A DNA stretch of 64,000 bases from Oceanospirillales bacterium (GCA_004762125.1 SIHQ01000003.1:231552-295551); one strand, 5' to 3'. Positions 44,707-55,226 are shown, numbered from the stretch's first letter. A program made the numbers and translations. Notes: a model not told the origin generated them from the sequence alone.

Positions 44707-46983
44707 ATGTATCAGCCAATAATAGAAGACAGTCCAGGCGTTGATTACAACAGCCCGGCACTACAGCGACACAAGTCACTTCGTTTCCTCAAGGACCATT
44801 TGGCCCGATGGGGCGTCGCCGTCGGAGGGCTTGGCGTTATTGTCGCCATCCTGTTGATATTCATCTATTTGCTCTATGAGGTTGTCCCTCTGTTCAAGAG
44901 CGCTGAAATACAGGAACAGACAACTTGGACTCAACAGCAGGATAGAAGTTCACCCACTCTCTATCAAAGTATGGAAGAGCAGGCAGAGCTGGCTCTTAAT
45001 GTCTCTGCAACCGGTACTCTGTCATTCACTTCTACCCAGACAGGCGAACAGAAGCACAACTTCAGTCTTCCGCTTCCTGCTGGCACCCGCATCACGTCCA
45101 TTACAGAGGACACAGCCAATGCTAGCGTGCTTGCCGCCGGCCTCAATAATGGGCAGGTCATTATTTTCAAGCATGACTACAAAATTACCTGGCCAGATGA
45201 TCAGCGCCTGATAACACCTGTTGTCAGCTATCCCTATGGTCAGGAAACTCTGGACCTGATAACAAGCAACACCTCTGCCGAACTGCTGTCTCTGAGTGAT
45301 AATGAAGATCAACTTCTAATCACCGGTTATAGCAGTGGCCAGCTTTATATGACGGCCTTCACCAAGGAAGAAGATTTTCTGACCGAGGAAGTCACTCTGG
45401 AAAAATCCAGCGTTACGCTTCCTGTGATTGCCGGTGAGGTTAAAAGTATTCTGATCGACCCGGAGCAACACTGGCTGTATGTACAATCCGGCTCTGACCG
45501 ATTGAGCATGATCAATATCAATAACATTAACCAGACAAACCTGTTGTCCGAGATTGACCTGACAACCGGCTCTGAAAAAGTTCAGGTAATGACCTTTCTT
45601 CTGGGAGGATCATCCCTGCTAATAGGCGATGACAGCGGTAATATCAGTCAATGGTTTATGGTTCGTAATGATCAGAATGAATGGCATCTGGAACGCATTC
45701 GCGACTTTAAGCTTGAAAACGCACCCATTACCCAGATCGTAACCGAGCATCGTCGCAAAGGATTTTTGGCCGCAGATGTGCTCGGGAACGTCGGTGTTTT
45801 CTACACCACCGCTGAAAGAACGCTTCTCACTGAAACGCTGTCTGACAACAGTATCGAGCAACTGACCATTTCTCCCCGTAGTAACTATCTACTGTTGCGG
45901 GACAGTGAAGGTTCAACCCGATTCTTTAGTCTTGAAAATGAACATCCTGAAGTATCCATGTCTGCTCTTTGGGGTGAAGTCTGGTATGAGAGCTATCAGG
46001 AGCCTGAGTATGTCTGGCAATCTTCTGCGTCCAACAATGACTTCGAACCGAAACTCAGCCTGACACCTCTAGCCTTTGGTACCCTGAAGGCTGCTTTCTA
46101 CGCCATGTTGCTGGCAACGCCCCTGGCTATTGCCGGAGCCATCTACACCGCTTATTTCATGGCTCCTGGTATGCGCCGTAAGGTTAAGCCGGTCATCGAA
46201 TTGATGGAAGCTCTGCCTACGGTTATTCTCGGTTTCCTGGCAGGACTCTGGCTGGCTCCATTGATTGAGAGTAACCTGCCCGGCATTTTTGCTCTGCTGA
46301 TCTTTGTCCCTTTAGGTATTCTGCTGTTTGCTTTTTTCTGGGACTCACTGCCTGGTCACATTCGACATTCAATTCCGGAAGGCTGGCAAGCAGCTCTGCT
46401 CATCCCTGTTATCATCATCAGTGGTGGTGTTGCTATGGGTATGAATGGCGTACTGGAAACCGTCATGTTCGGTGGTGATATGCGAACCTGGCTAACGACC
46501 GAACTGGGTATTCCCTACGACCAACGTAATGCTCTTGTGGTTGGTCTGGCCATGGGGTTTGCTGTTATCCCAACTATTTTCTCCATTGCTGAAGATTCGA
46601 TTTTTAGTGTGCCAAAGCACCTGAGCTACGGTTCTCTGGCACTAGGTGCAACACCATGGCAGACCCTGATGCGAGTTGTTCTGCTGACAGCCAGCCCCGG
46701 TATTTTTTCAGCAGTAATGATTGGAATGGGTCGAGCCGTGGGTGAAACCATGATTGTGCTGATGGCCACGGGTAACACACCGATCATGGACGCCAATATT
46801 TTTGAAGGTATGCGAACACTGGCGGCTAACATCGCCGTAGAAATGCCGGAATCGGAAGTGGGCAGTTCTCACTACCGAATTCTCTTTCTAGCTGCACTGG
46901 TGCTGTTCCTGTTTACCTTTGTCGTTAACACCGCAGCCGAGATAATTCGTCATCGCTTGCGCAAGAAATACAGTTCGCTTTAA
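44707..46983 (+). CDS. pstC: Phosphate transporter permease PstC, long form
   Basis: Membrane subunit of the Pst importer, 758 residues, against about 320 in E. coli. A first membrane helix at about 35-62 is followed by a large periplasmic domain to about 450, with WD-like strands (GQVIIFKH, GQLYMTAF, GNISQWF, GNVGVFY). The permease core at about 450-758 has the EAA-type loop LSYGSLALGATPWQTL and GRAVGETMIVLMATGN. Long PstC proteins of this type are usual in pseudomonads and marine gammaproteobacteria. pstA starts 17 bp later. Confidence 0.93.
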   Translation: MYQPIIEDSPGVDYNSPALQRHKSLRFLKDHLARWGVAVGGLGVIVAILLIFIYLLYEVVPLFKSAEIQEQTTWTQQQDRSSPTLYQSMEEQAELALNVSATGTLSFTSTQTGEQKHNFSLPLPAGTRITSITEDTANASVLAAGLNNGQVIIFKHDYKITWPDDQRLITPVVSYPYGQETLDLITSNTSAELLSLSDNEDQLLITGYSSGQLYMTAFTKEEDFLTEEVTLEKSSVTLPVIAGEVKSILIDPEQHWLYVQSGSDRLSMININNINQTNLLSEIDLTTGSEKVQVMTFLLGGSSLLIGDDSGNISQWFMVRNDQNEWHLERIRDFKLENAPITQIVTEHRRKGFLAADVLGNVGVFYTTAERTLLTETLSDNSIEQLTISPRSNYLLLRDSEGSTRFFSLENEHPEVSMSALWGEVWYESYQEPEYVWQSSASNNDFEPKLSLTPLAFGTLKAAFYAMLLATPLAIAGAIYTAYFMAPGMRRKVKPVIELMEALPTVILGFLAGLWLAPLIESNLPGIFALLIFVPLGILLFAFFWDSLPGHIRHSIPEGWQAALLIPVIIISGGVAMGMNGVLETVMFGGDMRTWLTTELGIPYDQRNALVVGLAMGFAVIPTIFSIAEDSIFSVPKHLSYGSLALGATPWQTLMRVVLLTASPGIFSAVMIGMGRAVGETMIVLMATGNTPIMDANIFEGMRTLAANIAVEMPESEVGSSHYRILFLAALVLFLFTFVVNTAAEIIRHRLRKKYSSL

Positions 46984-47000
46984 GGAATGAGGCTTTAATC

Positions 47001-48665
47001 ATGAGTATATCCGTCAAAGCCTGGTACAAAAGCGGTTCGCCCTGGGTCTGGCTCAACGCCGGAGCCGTGGCCATCTGCGTAATTCTGGTAGTAGGCCTAC
47101 TAAGTCTTATCGCTGTTCGAGGTCTCGGACATTTCTGGCCGGGGCAAATTCTTGTGGCAGAATACTCTGTGCCGGGGCAAACAACCCGGATCGTGGCCGG
47201 TGAAATAGCCGATGTCGAGGAGGTGTCTGCAAACCGCCTTCAATCAGCTGGCATGCCTATACCAAAAAGCATGGATATTTTAGAGCGCAATCTTTTGAAG
47301 GTGGGTAACCGTGATGTGAACGGTTCCGACTTCGCCTGGGTCATTGACCTCTGGCTGGAAAATCGCCGCTATCCTGAGAACATCATGGCGCTTGAGCGAC
47401 GAGAGTGGGGCAACTTCTACGGTTATCTCAAAACCATCAAACAGGATGGCAGTATTGTTGCTGAAGGTGATAGCGCGTGGCCTGAGTTTCAGAAACGCCT
47501 GCAAAGAACTCTGGATATCTACGAAGAGATCTACGCCATTGAGAAGCATGACATTGGGGCCATCAATTCAAAGCTGGAACGACTGAGACTGGAACAACGA
47601 GGCCTGGAATTGAGTGGTAATGACACTCCTGCAAAATTAGCTGATATCAAAATCAGACGTCAGGTATTTAATGCTGAATACAAAATTCTGGAGAATAAAC
47701 TCGGTGATTTCTATGTTGAATTCAACCGTGACAGCTTCATTGCTACCACCATTGGAGGTGACGAGATTGAACAGTCCATCGCTAAAGTGGTTCGCGCTTA
47801 TCAGCCTAACTCCATGAATCTGATCGATAAGATCGGCTTCTATATCGACAAAATCGGTGAGTTTGTTTCTGATGACCCTCGAGAAGCTAATACTGAAGGA
47901 GGTGTGTTTCCAGCGATCTTCGGTACGGTGATGATGGTTATTCTGATGTCAATTATCGTGACACCGTTTGGTGTTATCGCTGCCGTTTACCTCCGTGAAT
48001 ACGCTTCACAGGGCTGGCTGACTCGCGTTATTCGAGTAGCTGTAAACAACCTCGCCGGTGTGCCTTCTATTGTTTACGGTGTTTTCGGTCTTGGCTTCTT
48101 CATCTATTTCGCAGGAAGCCAGATTGATCAACTGTTTTTTCAGGAGGCTCTGCCAGCGCCCACCTTTGGTACTCCAGGTCTCCTCTGGGCATCCATTACT
48201 TTGGCTCTGTTAACCTTGCCAGTGGTTATTGTTGCCACTGAAGAAGGTCTTTCACGAATTCCAAGTTCTGTTCGTGAAGGCAGTCTGGCATTGGGAGCAA
48301 CCAAGGCCGAAACCTTATGGCGCGTAGTTCTACCAATGGCCAGCCCGGCCATGATGACAGGCCTGATTCTTGCGGTAGCCCGTGCAGCGGGTGAAGTTGC
48401 ACCATTAATGCTGGTTGGTGTCGTTAAGCTGGCTCCCAGTTTACCAGTAGATGCTAACTATCCATTCCTGCATCTTGATCAGAAATTTATGCATCTGGGT
48501 TTCCATATCTACGACGTTGGTTTCCAGAGCCCTAACGTTGAAGCTGCCAGACCACTGGTTTACGCAACAGCCTTACTGTTGGTTGTGGTAATTGCAGTAC
48601 TTAACCTTTCCGCAGTATCTATTCGAAATAGCCTGCGAGAGAAGTATAAAAATCTGGAAGTTTAA
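47001..48665 (+). CDS. pstA: Phosphate transporter permease PstA, long form
   Basis: Second permease subunit, 554 residues, with an N-terminal extension (DUF3333-type) of about 250 residues containing a coiled helix pair (ALERREWGNFYGYLKTIK; KLERLRLEQRGLEL). The permease core has NNLAGVPSIVYGVFGLGFFIYF and REGSLALGATKAETLWRVVLP, with GEVAPLMLVGVV. RBS AGGAATGAGG lies before the ATG. It pairs with the long PstC. Confidence 0.93.
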   Translation: MSISVKAWYKSGSPWVWLNAGAVAICVILVVGLLSLIAVRGLGHFWPGQILVAEYSVPGQTTRIVAGEIADVEEVSANRLQSAGMPIPKSMDILERNLLKVGNRDVNGSDFAWVIDLWLENRRYPENIMALERREWGNFYGYLKTIKQDGSIVAEGDSAWPEFQKRLQRTLDIYEEIYAIEKHDIGAINSKLERLRLEQRGLELSGNDTPAKLADIKIRRQVFNAEYKILENKLGDFYVEFNRDSFIATTIGGDEIEQSIAKVVRAYQPNSMNLIDKIGFYIDKIGEFVSDDPREANTEGGVFPAIFGTVMMVILMSIIVTPFGVIAAVYLREYASQGWLTRVIRVAVNNLAGVPSIVYGVFGLGFFIYFAGSQIDQLFFQEALPAPTFGTPGLLWASITLALLTLPVVIVATEEGLSRIPSSVREGSLALGATKAETLWRVVLPMASPAMMTGLILAVARAAGEVAPLMLVGVVKLAPSLPVDANYPFLHLDQKFMHLGFHIYDVGFQSPNVEAARPLVYATALLLVVVIAVLNLSAVSIRNSLREKYKNLEV

Positions 48666-48744
48666 TCGTTTAGCTTGGCTTAGGAGCAACAGAATTGTAT
48701 TTAGCTCAGCCTGAAAGGTTTAATAAAAATTCGAAGGTATCACC

Positions 48745-49632
48745 ATGCTGGATGAGGCACTGGATTTGAGTACACCAACACGGAAAAACGCACCTGAAGC
48801 TTCACCGGTTAGCCGCTCACCTGCTTTTAATATGGAAAGCCTGGGCCGCAGCCGCCAAAAGCTTAACCTGGAAGATGAAGAGACCTGTCTGAACATCAGC
48901 AATCTCAACCTTTTCTATGATCAAAAACAGGCACTATTCGACATTGCCATGAAAGTACCCAAAAAGCGCGTTACCGCGTTTATCGGTCCTTCCGGGTGCG
49001 GTAAATCGACTCTTCTGCGCAGCATGAATCGCATGAATGATCTGGTCGATAGCTGCCGTGTAGATGGAACAATTGCTCTTGATGGCAATAATATCTACGA
49101 GAAAGGTGTTAATGTCGCCGACCTTCGTCGTCGAGTGGGTATGGTATTTCAAAAGCCCAATCCATTCCCGAAAAGCATTTACGAAAACGTAGCCTACGGC
49201 TTGCGCATTCAGGGCATTAACAAGAAACGTGTACTGGATGATGTGGTTGAGTGGTCTTTGCGGAATGCGGCACTCTGGGATGAAGTAAAAGACCGCCTCC
49301 ACGAAAGTGCTCTGGGGATATCCGGCGGTCAGCAGCAGCGTCTGGTTATTGCCAGAACTATTGCCGTAGAACCTGAAGTTTTGCTGTTGGATGAACCGGC
49401 TTCTGCATTGGATCCGATTTCTACGCTGAAGATCGAAGAGCTTATTAACAAGCTGAAATCCAAATTCACGATTGTGATCGTTACCCACAACATGCAACAA
49501 GCTGCTCGTGTATCAGACTACACAGCTTTTATGTATATGGGTAAGCTGATCGAATTTGGTGATACAGACACTCTGTTCACCAACCCGTCTCAAAAACAAA
49601 CCGAAGATTATATCACCGGCCGCTACGGCTGA
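48745..49632 (+). CDS. pstB: Phosphate transporter ATPase PstB
   Basis: ATP-binding subunit, 295 residues, with a 50-residue N-terminal extension over E. coli PstB. Walker [10 protein letters not shown], signature [11 protein letters not shown], Walker [14 protein letters not shown] and the switch His in VTHNMQQA. The sequence [21 protein letters not shown] is diagnostic for PstB. 79 bp after pstA and 22 bp before phoU. Confidence 0.96.
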   Translation: MLDEALDLSTPTRKNAPEASPVSRSPAFNMESLGRSRQKLNLEDEETCLNISNLNLFYDQKQALFDIAMKVPKKRVTAFIGPSGCGKSTLLRSMNRMNDLVDSCRVDGTIALDGNNIYEKGVNVADLRRRVGMVFQKPNPFPKSIYENVAYGLRIQGINKKRVLDDVVEWSLRNAALWDEVKDRLHESALGISGGQQQRLVIARTIAVEPEVLLLDEPASALDPISTLKIEELINKLKSKFTIVIVTHNMQQAARVSDYTAFMYMGKLIEFGDTDTLFTNPSQKQTEDYITGRYG

Positions 49633-49654
49633 AGCACTCAGGACCTGAACGACA

Positions 49655-50380
49655 ATGGATACTAAAGGCGAACTGCTCAGCCATCATATTTCCCAGCAAT
49701 TCAATACCGAGTTGGAAGAGCTACGTAATAACCTGCTCTCAATGGGCGGGCTGGTTGAAAAACAGGTAACCGATGCCATCGATGCACTGATCAGTGCCGA
49801 TAGCGATGCGGCGGCAACAGTCTGTGAAAAAGACACAGACGTAAATTACATGGAAATTGCCATTGATGAAGAATGCTCCCGTATTCTGGCTCGACGTCAG
49901 CCTGCGGCCAGCGATCTTCGTCTAGTAATTGCCTGCTCCAAAGCATCAACTGATCTGGAAAGAATTGGTGATGAAGCAGCAAAGATAGCCCGCTTTGCTA
50001 TCAGCCTGAGCGAACAGGGTGAAGCTCCCAAGGGATATATTGAAACTCGCCATATCGGCAACCATGTTCGTCAGATGGTGCAGGATTCATTGAATGCTTT
50101 TGCCCGCTTTGATGCCGACCTGGCTTTGGCTGTAGCCAAAGAAGATAAAGCGGTTGATCGTGAATACAAGAGTGCGACCCGTGAGTTGGTTACTTACATG
50201 ATGGAAGATCCACGTTCAATTACTCGTGTACTGAACATCATGTGGGTATTGCGTTCACTGGAAAGAATCGGCGATCACGCCCGTAACCTTGCCGAGTATG
50301 TTATTTACCTGGTCAAAGGCACCGATGTACGACATATTGGTATCAAACGTATTCAGGAAGAGGTATTTGACGGAAGTTAG
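49655..50380 (+). CDS. phoU: Phosphate regulator PhoU
   Basis: Negative regulator of PhoR/PhoB signalling, 241 residues, two three-helix bundles each with a metal-binding E-x-x-x-D motif. LERIGDEAAKIAR and LERIGDHARNLAEYVIYLV are the two motifs. It closes the pstCAB-phoU operon. phoB and phoR are not in the window. Confidence 0.95.
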   Translation: MDTKGELLSHHISQQFNTELEELRNNLLSMGGLVEKQVTDAIDALISADSDAAATVCEKDTDVNYMEIAIDEECSRILARRQPAASDLRLVIACSKASTDLERIGDEAAKIARFAISLSEQGEAPKGYIETRHIGNHVRQMVQDSLNAFARFDADLALAVAKEDKAVDREYKSATRELVTYMMEDPRSITRVLNIMWVLRSLERIGDHARNLAEYVIYLVKGTDVRHIGIKRIQEEVFDGS

Positions 50381-50450
50381 TTCATCCTGAAATAGGAAAA
50401 AGACGGGGTTTATGTATTGGCTCAGCTTTATAGGGTTACACCAAGCTGGT

Positions 50451-51773
50451 TTAACCCTTAGCTGCGGCTGTTTTAAAATCCACACTCAATATATCGGTGT
50501 ATTTTAGAGAAAGATCGTCTGCTGTCACTTCTTTTGTAAACGCTTTTTTTAGTGTTTTTCTCTGTTCCTTGTTTGTTTCACCTGGAAAGTAATGCTCAAT
50601 CAATTCTACAAATAATAAAGGTACCATCTGGACGCTAACATTGGCCTCCTCTCCGGCATAACCAAGCAGATCACGCTCTCTTCCGTCCACTGAATAGTTT
50701 CTAAACGCAAGCTCATTAAGTGATTTCAGGATAGAAAATGCCTCACCACCAGGCTGAAGTGAGTTCTGCATTTCATTTTTGAAACTCTCAGTTGTTCTTT
50801 GTTTCTCAAATATCTTTTTTACCTGAAAAACAAGATCTTCTGCAGAAAAAGATCGACCTTCTCTTTCAAGCAATAACTTTGCACCTAAGTTGTCTCTCAG
50901 TTGCAAACAATTCTGGGCGATATCGTGTACGTTGCCACTCTTAAGGTTAGAGATCATGTCACTTAAAGTCAGTGCTACACGCTCTGATTTCGCTGCTAAC
51001 TCAGAGTTTCTTGCTTTGAAAAGCTCTCGCCTGTGTTCGTAAGGATTCTTATTCATTTTGTTGCATAGGTCATCTATCATTTCGTTAAATTCATCTGTCG
51101 TTGGGTAATTGCCTTCAAACTGATAGAAATATTGATTAATGGTATGGCGTAGCTGCTTGTAACCTTCAGAAGCATTTTTCGATTTAATATCATTTCCTGC
51201 CAGGATCAACCATTTCATGTTGTCTTCGATTTCCTTGTACTTAACCTCTTTTTCAACCTCTGTGATGCGATTCAGGTATTCAGTGGATTGATAACCAGCC
51301 TTCGTACATAGCTGGTCAAACAGCTCTTCAAACTGGTCATCAGTTGGTCGTTCGCCATGAATTGTGTAAAAGATGTTTTGAATCTGAGCACAGAGCTGAT
51401 GGTGATGCTGGCGTATTTCCTTAACATTCTTGTTATTAATGCCTGCTATAACAACTTTCAATCGCTTTTCCGCTGCCTTTTCTTTATCCGAACAATGAGA
51501 ATGGTAAATCTTGCCCAATAGGTTCCATTTTGAGATCTTTCGCTCCGACACTGACTGAAAAGCAAAGTGCTCTGGCACACATTTTCTGCCAATACGATCG
51601 AGCTGCGTCCTAATAACATCAACCGCCTGCGCCAGCATTCCTTTGAAAGTACCTTTGAGGGTATCCAGTTCTCTGGCAATAGCTCTGGCAGAGAACCGCT
51701 TTGCGACAAAAGATTTAATTTCGCTAAAATGAACCATTTTTTTCCTGGTCAAAATTCTGACATCATCAACCAC
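50451..51773 (-). CDS. Unknown protein with three internal helical repeats
   Basis: 440 residues, no recognised family. Three diverged repeats of about 80-85 residues cover roughly 104-340: the marks are HGERPTDDQFEELFDQLC (139-156), EGNYPTTDEFNEMIDDLC (220-237) and EGRSFSAEDLVFQVKKIF (305-322), each preceded by a helix with a QLR/QLC core (HHHQLCAQI, GYKQLRHTI, NCLQLRDNL). The N-terminal part is basic, the C-terminal hundred residues differ. No signal peptide or membrane segment. It is rich in charged helices, which suggests a cytoplasmic or translocated protein. A start at 51737 (MVHFSEIK) is possible. It is convergent with phoU. Confidence 0.75.
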   Translation of the reverse strand: MVDDVRILTRKKMVHFSEIKSFVAKRFSARAIARELDTLKGTFKGMLAQAVDVIRTQLDRIGRKCVPEHFAFQSVSERKISKWNLLGKIYHSHCSDKEKAAEKRLKVVIAGINNKNVKEIRQHHHQLCAQIQNIFYTIHGERPTDDQFEELFDQLCTKAGYQSTEYLNRITEVEKEVKYKEIEDNMKWLILAGNDIKSKNASEGYKQLRHTINQYFYQFEGNYPTTDEFNEMIDDLCNKMNKNPYEHRRELFKARNSELAAKSERVALTLSDMISNLKSGNVHDIAQNCLQLRDNLGAKLLLEREGRSFSAEDLVFQVKKIFEKQRTTESFKNEMQNSLQPGGEAFSILKSLNELAFRNYSVDGRERDLLGYAGEEANVSVQMVPLLFVELIEHYFPGETNKEQRKTLKKAFTKEVTADDLSLKYTDILSVDFKTAAAKG

Positions 51774-51966
51774 TTCAATTTATACACTCAAGAGAAACAC
51801 CAATAGTGCTCTTATAAAGTTAAGCCTAATTAATCCGCTCATGATTTTGCTTCATCACCTGAATATTCCGCCTGTAATCCAATACTTATAAAAAGATCAT
51901 GATATTTGATCTCAATAGTCGCTAAACTGGTTATATCCACCTGGACAACTCTTCAAAGAGATCATT

Positions 51967-54081
51967 ATGAATAAAACATCAGGCGGAAGTATTCTTAAGG
52001 TTGATTTATTAAACCCTAAGGAAAGCAAACACTATAAAATCAGTAATTTAAAACTTAAGTCAGGGCAAGAATCAGGGATTACCGTCAGCATTGACTCACT
52101 TTGTCTTGAAATAGACACTGCGGCCTACCAAAGCCATTCAGAGCTTCTCTCTTACAGCTATGACCTGATTTCTTCTGAAAGAAAAAAACTGCACAGGCAG
52201 CTCTCGTTTCTCGTCGATACATCTTCAAGGGCTGCAGAAATATCCGGTCTAACAGTTGCCACAACGCTTCCTGACGACTATCAGTTACCTCAAGCACTCT
52301 TACTGGTTAACTTCGATCAGCCTGAGCTTACAGCGGAGCCTGGCACGGCTATTGGCTTGAAGCCTTCGAAGCAGTGTAAGCAGACGGAAGAAAAGCTCGA
52401 AACCGAAAAGCAAAAAAGTGAAGATGAACAGCTAACCATCGAAACTGGCAATATCGATGTGACTGTCTCCGACAGTACACCTGTTTCGTTCACTGACAGT
52501 GACTTTCAATTTCAAACAACTGCCCTTTCTTTTCAACTTTCTATTATCAAGCAACCAGAGTCAGGGCAGCTATTATTCAACAACAGACTGTTGAAAGCTG
52601 GACAAATTATTAACCGTGCAGACCTACTGACAGGTAGGCTGAAATATGTTCCTGATCCAAAACAACACTTCCCTATATGTATCACCTTCTCCTTTCAAGC
52701 AACCATCATTCAGGCAGAGTGTATCGAAGATTTAGATTCAACTTGTCCAGAGCATAAAAACTTGCTGATCAAAAAAACACCTATGATAGAAGAAGTTTCT
52801 CTGGCTTACAGCTTCAATACAGGAGCCGGTCTTAAGATTATTGATGACTCTGGTAACCAGAATCACGCTTCACTGTCCGGTGATGCACACTGGATGACCT
52901 GTAGAAAACACAGTGGCAGTACTTTCGCCATGAATGGCACAGAAGGCTTTGCAGAAATAGCTCATTTGGAAACAGGTGGCCCGATGACCATTGCTGCCTG
53001 GGTTCGCTTTAATGACTTTAATCAGCCATGGTCCAGAATTATTGATTTTGGCGATGGTCCCGCTGAACACAATATCATTCTCAGTCATATTGCTAATGAG
53101 AACGGATTGAGTTTCAGAATCTATGATGGTGATAGTAACCAGTATAATGCTCTTGAAATCACTGATTTTTTCCAACAAGAGAAATGGGTTCACATCGCTG
53201 CAACGATAGACAACACAGGCTTGATGTCTATTTACCGTAATGGATGTCTGATTAAATCCAAAGAAGGGTCTGTTCCTGAAAAATGTTGTCGTAGAGGCAA
53301 TTTCCTTGGTAAAAGTCACTGGGCTGGCGACGGCTTCCTCAACGGTAATATTGATGACTTACTGATCGTCAACCATTCTCTTGACCGTGAAGCTGTCATG
53401 GCTGTTTACTTGGCCGACACTGTCGAAAGAGTCATTGCGCCTGGCTTTTATATTGATTCTCTGGATACACCCAATAAATATATAGGCACACTGGAAGTAG
53501 CAGAATCTAGCCCGAATATCGTTTTCACTATGATTGATGATGCCGACGGCACTTTCACTGTTGATAGTCAGACGGGAGAGATTCGAACTACTGACACTTC
53601 TTCTATTCAGTCAGAATATCTCATTCAAGTTCAGGCTGGCTCAGAAGATAACTCGGAAATCCTGAGTATTCTCATCCTCGTAACAAACCATACAACTCAG
53701 GATGAAGAGAAGCAGAAGATCACTTCTGACCAGAATGTCTTTGAGGCCCCACCCCTATCCCTTGAATTTCTATCAACGCTAATTCAAAGGGATGAAACCA
53801 TTGCCCAGTCCATCGTGATAGAAGATCTACCGGAGGGTTGTGAACTGGAAGATGATTTTGAACGAGTTAAAACCGATGGGCACCCGATTAATATCAGTAC
53901 CTGGAATCTGGATGAGCTGACTTTTATTCCTGCCGAAGATACTCCCGAACACTTCACGGCATCTATTGTTATCAATAATCTTGATAAGAAAAACCGAGAA
54001 CTGAGAGAACCTGAATTAATTACTCTGGACATCAATTGGCCAGAGCAAACTGCCAATGTACTTAATATTGGCAGAAGCTAA
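51967..54081 (+). CDS. LamG and cadherin-like domain protein
   Basis: 704 residues. Region 160-255 resembles cadherin/CSPG-like modules of bacterial adhesins (SIIKQPESGQLLFNNRLL ... INRADLLTGRLKYVPD). Region about 275-482 is a LamG/concanavalin-like lectin domain (GPMTIAAWVRFNDFNQPWSR, KWVHIAATIDNTGLMSIYRNG, NGNIDDLLIVNHSL). Region 491-575 is a cadherin-like repeat (VDSQTGEIRTTDTSSIQSEY). There is no N-terminal signal peptide and no membrane anchor, unusual for an adhesin. It might use type I secretion through an unseen C-terminal signal, or be part of a larger set. Function unproven. Confidence 0.75.
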   Translation: MNKTSGGSILKVDLLNPKESKHYKISNLKLKSGQESGITVSIDSLCLEIDTAAYQSHSELLSYSYDLISSERKKLHRQLSFLVDTSSRAAEISGLTVATTLPDDYQLPQALLLVNFDQPELTAEPGTAIGLKPSKQCKQTEEKLETEKQKSEDEQLTIETGNIDVTVSDSTPVSFTDSDFQFQTTALSFQLSIIKQPESGQLLFNNRLLKAGQIINRADLLTGRLKYVPDPKQHFPICITFSFQATIIQAECIEDLDSTCPEHKNLLIKKTPMIEEVSLAYSFNTGAGLKIIDDSGNQNHASLSGDAHWMTCRKHSGSTFAMNGTEGFAEIAHLETGGPMTIAAWVRFNDFNQPWSRIIDFGDGPAEHNIILSHIANENGLSFRIYDGDSNQYNALEITDFFQQEKWVHIAATIDNTGLMSIYRNGCLIKSKEGSVPEKCCRRGNFLGKSHWAGDGFLNGNIDDLLIVNHSLDREAVMAVYLADTVERVIAPGFYIDSLDTPNKYIGTLEVAESSPNIVFTMIDDADGTFTVDSQTGEIRTTDTSSIQSEYLIQVQAGSEDNSEILSILILVTNHTTQDEEKQKITSDQNVFEAPPLSLEFLSTLIQRDETIAQSIVIEDLPEGCELEDDFERVKTDGHPINISTWNLDELTFIPAEDTPEHFTASIVINNLDKKNRELREPELITLDINWPEQTANVLNIGRS

Positions 54082-54098
54082 CCATAGATGGACTGTGT

Positions 54099-55226
54099 CT
54101 ATTCGACACTGGTTTCACTGTCCAGACCGGTATGATTCATATTCCATTCACTGAAATCAGAATCTCGAATGGTCGCACCAATAAAGAGGCTTTGATCAAA
54201 CCGAGCACCGCTTAATTCAAGCTGATTCATAGAAATATGATCCAGACGACAATGATTAAAAATAGGAGCTTGATCAAGGCTATAACACTCTTTCATCTCG
54301 CCTCTTTCAAATATTACCTTATCAAAAAGAGTGCCATCCAATAAGCATGAATCAAGATCAACCCGAACAAACTGACTGTTGGTTATTCGAGTTTTGACCA
54401 TTTTTGGCAGTTGAAACTCTGAATCAGTTATTGATACCAGATTGAGAGCTGCACCTGAAAATATGGGCCCTGTCTGAAAGCTTTCACAGCCCCGAAACTG
54501 ACAGTCATCAATCAGGCCGTTCTTGAAACTGGTACTCGTCAGCGTACAGTTTCTGAACTCCACATTTCTCAGTTCACAGGATTCCAGATTGGCATCATCA
54601 AAAAAACCGTGGAGAATCTGATTACTATAAAGCTTGATACCTTTGCAAGAACTTCCGTGAAAGCTTTGTGCACCCATGTTGCAACTATCGATAATGGCAT
54701 TATCCAGACAACTACCATCCATGTTCGCAGCGAAGAGATTGCTGTCGACTATCCTGGCATTTTCCAGCTGGCAGAACCTTAAGTCTGCACCTTCAAGATT
54801 GCAATCTTCAAAGATGCAGTCCACCAGATCAGCATTTCGAAAGTCTGCTCCAGCCAAATTACAGCCTTTGAACCTTGCGCCTCTTAATTTACTTCCACGA
54901 AAATTACAGTGAGATAGATTGGTCTGGTTGAAACAGATTCTTTCCAGATCTCGGTCTTTTAATGTTTCATTTCGTAAAGAAGCATGGGGAATAACATTCA
55001 TTCCCGGATGAAGCTGTAAAGAGAGTTCTTTTCTGGCAAGCAAGGCTGGATCAGGAATCAGTTTTGCTTCCACAGTCGGTTTGATAGCAACCTTATAGTC
55101 TTTTACACCCTTAAAGCTGATTGTAATTGACTCATCCAGACCTCTCGCCTTTTGGCCATCAATGTCCAGAACAGGAACCTGACTAGGTTTTGTTGATTTT
55201 TTGTCATTTTTGTCAGAAGTAGGCAC
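54099..55226 (-). CDS. Pentapeptide-repeat protein
   Basis: 375 residues. After an N-terminal non-repeat region (to about 90), residues about 95-345 follow the A(D/N)Lxx pentapeptide pattern, such as LAGADFRNADLVDCIFEDCN and NLFAANMDGSCL. This predicts a right-handed quadrilateral helix. Repeats are Cys-rich. Roles of such proteins vary (DNA-gyrase mimicry, effector, scaffold) and nothing here decides. It lies downstream of the ArsR gene with a 106-bp gap and is convergent with the LamG gene. Confidence 0.88.
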   Translation of the reverse strand: MPTSDKNDKKSTKPSQVPVLDIDGQKARGLDESITISFKGVKDYKVAIKPTVEAKLIPDPALLARKELSLQLHPGMNVIPHASLRNETLKDRDLERICFNQTNLSHCNFRGSKLRGARFKGCNLAGADFRNADLVDCIFEDCNLEGADLRFCQLENARIVDSNLFAANMDGSCLDNAIIDSCNMGAQSFHGSSCKGIKLYSNQILHGFFDDANLESCELRNVEFRNCTLTSTSFKNGLIDDCQFRGCESFQTGPIFSGAALNLVSITDSEFQLPKMVKTRITNSQFVRVDLDSCLLDGTLFDKVIFERGEMKECYSLDQAPIFNHCRLDHISMNQLELSGARFDQSLFIGATIRDSDFSEWNMNHTGLDSETSVE

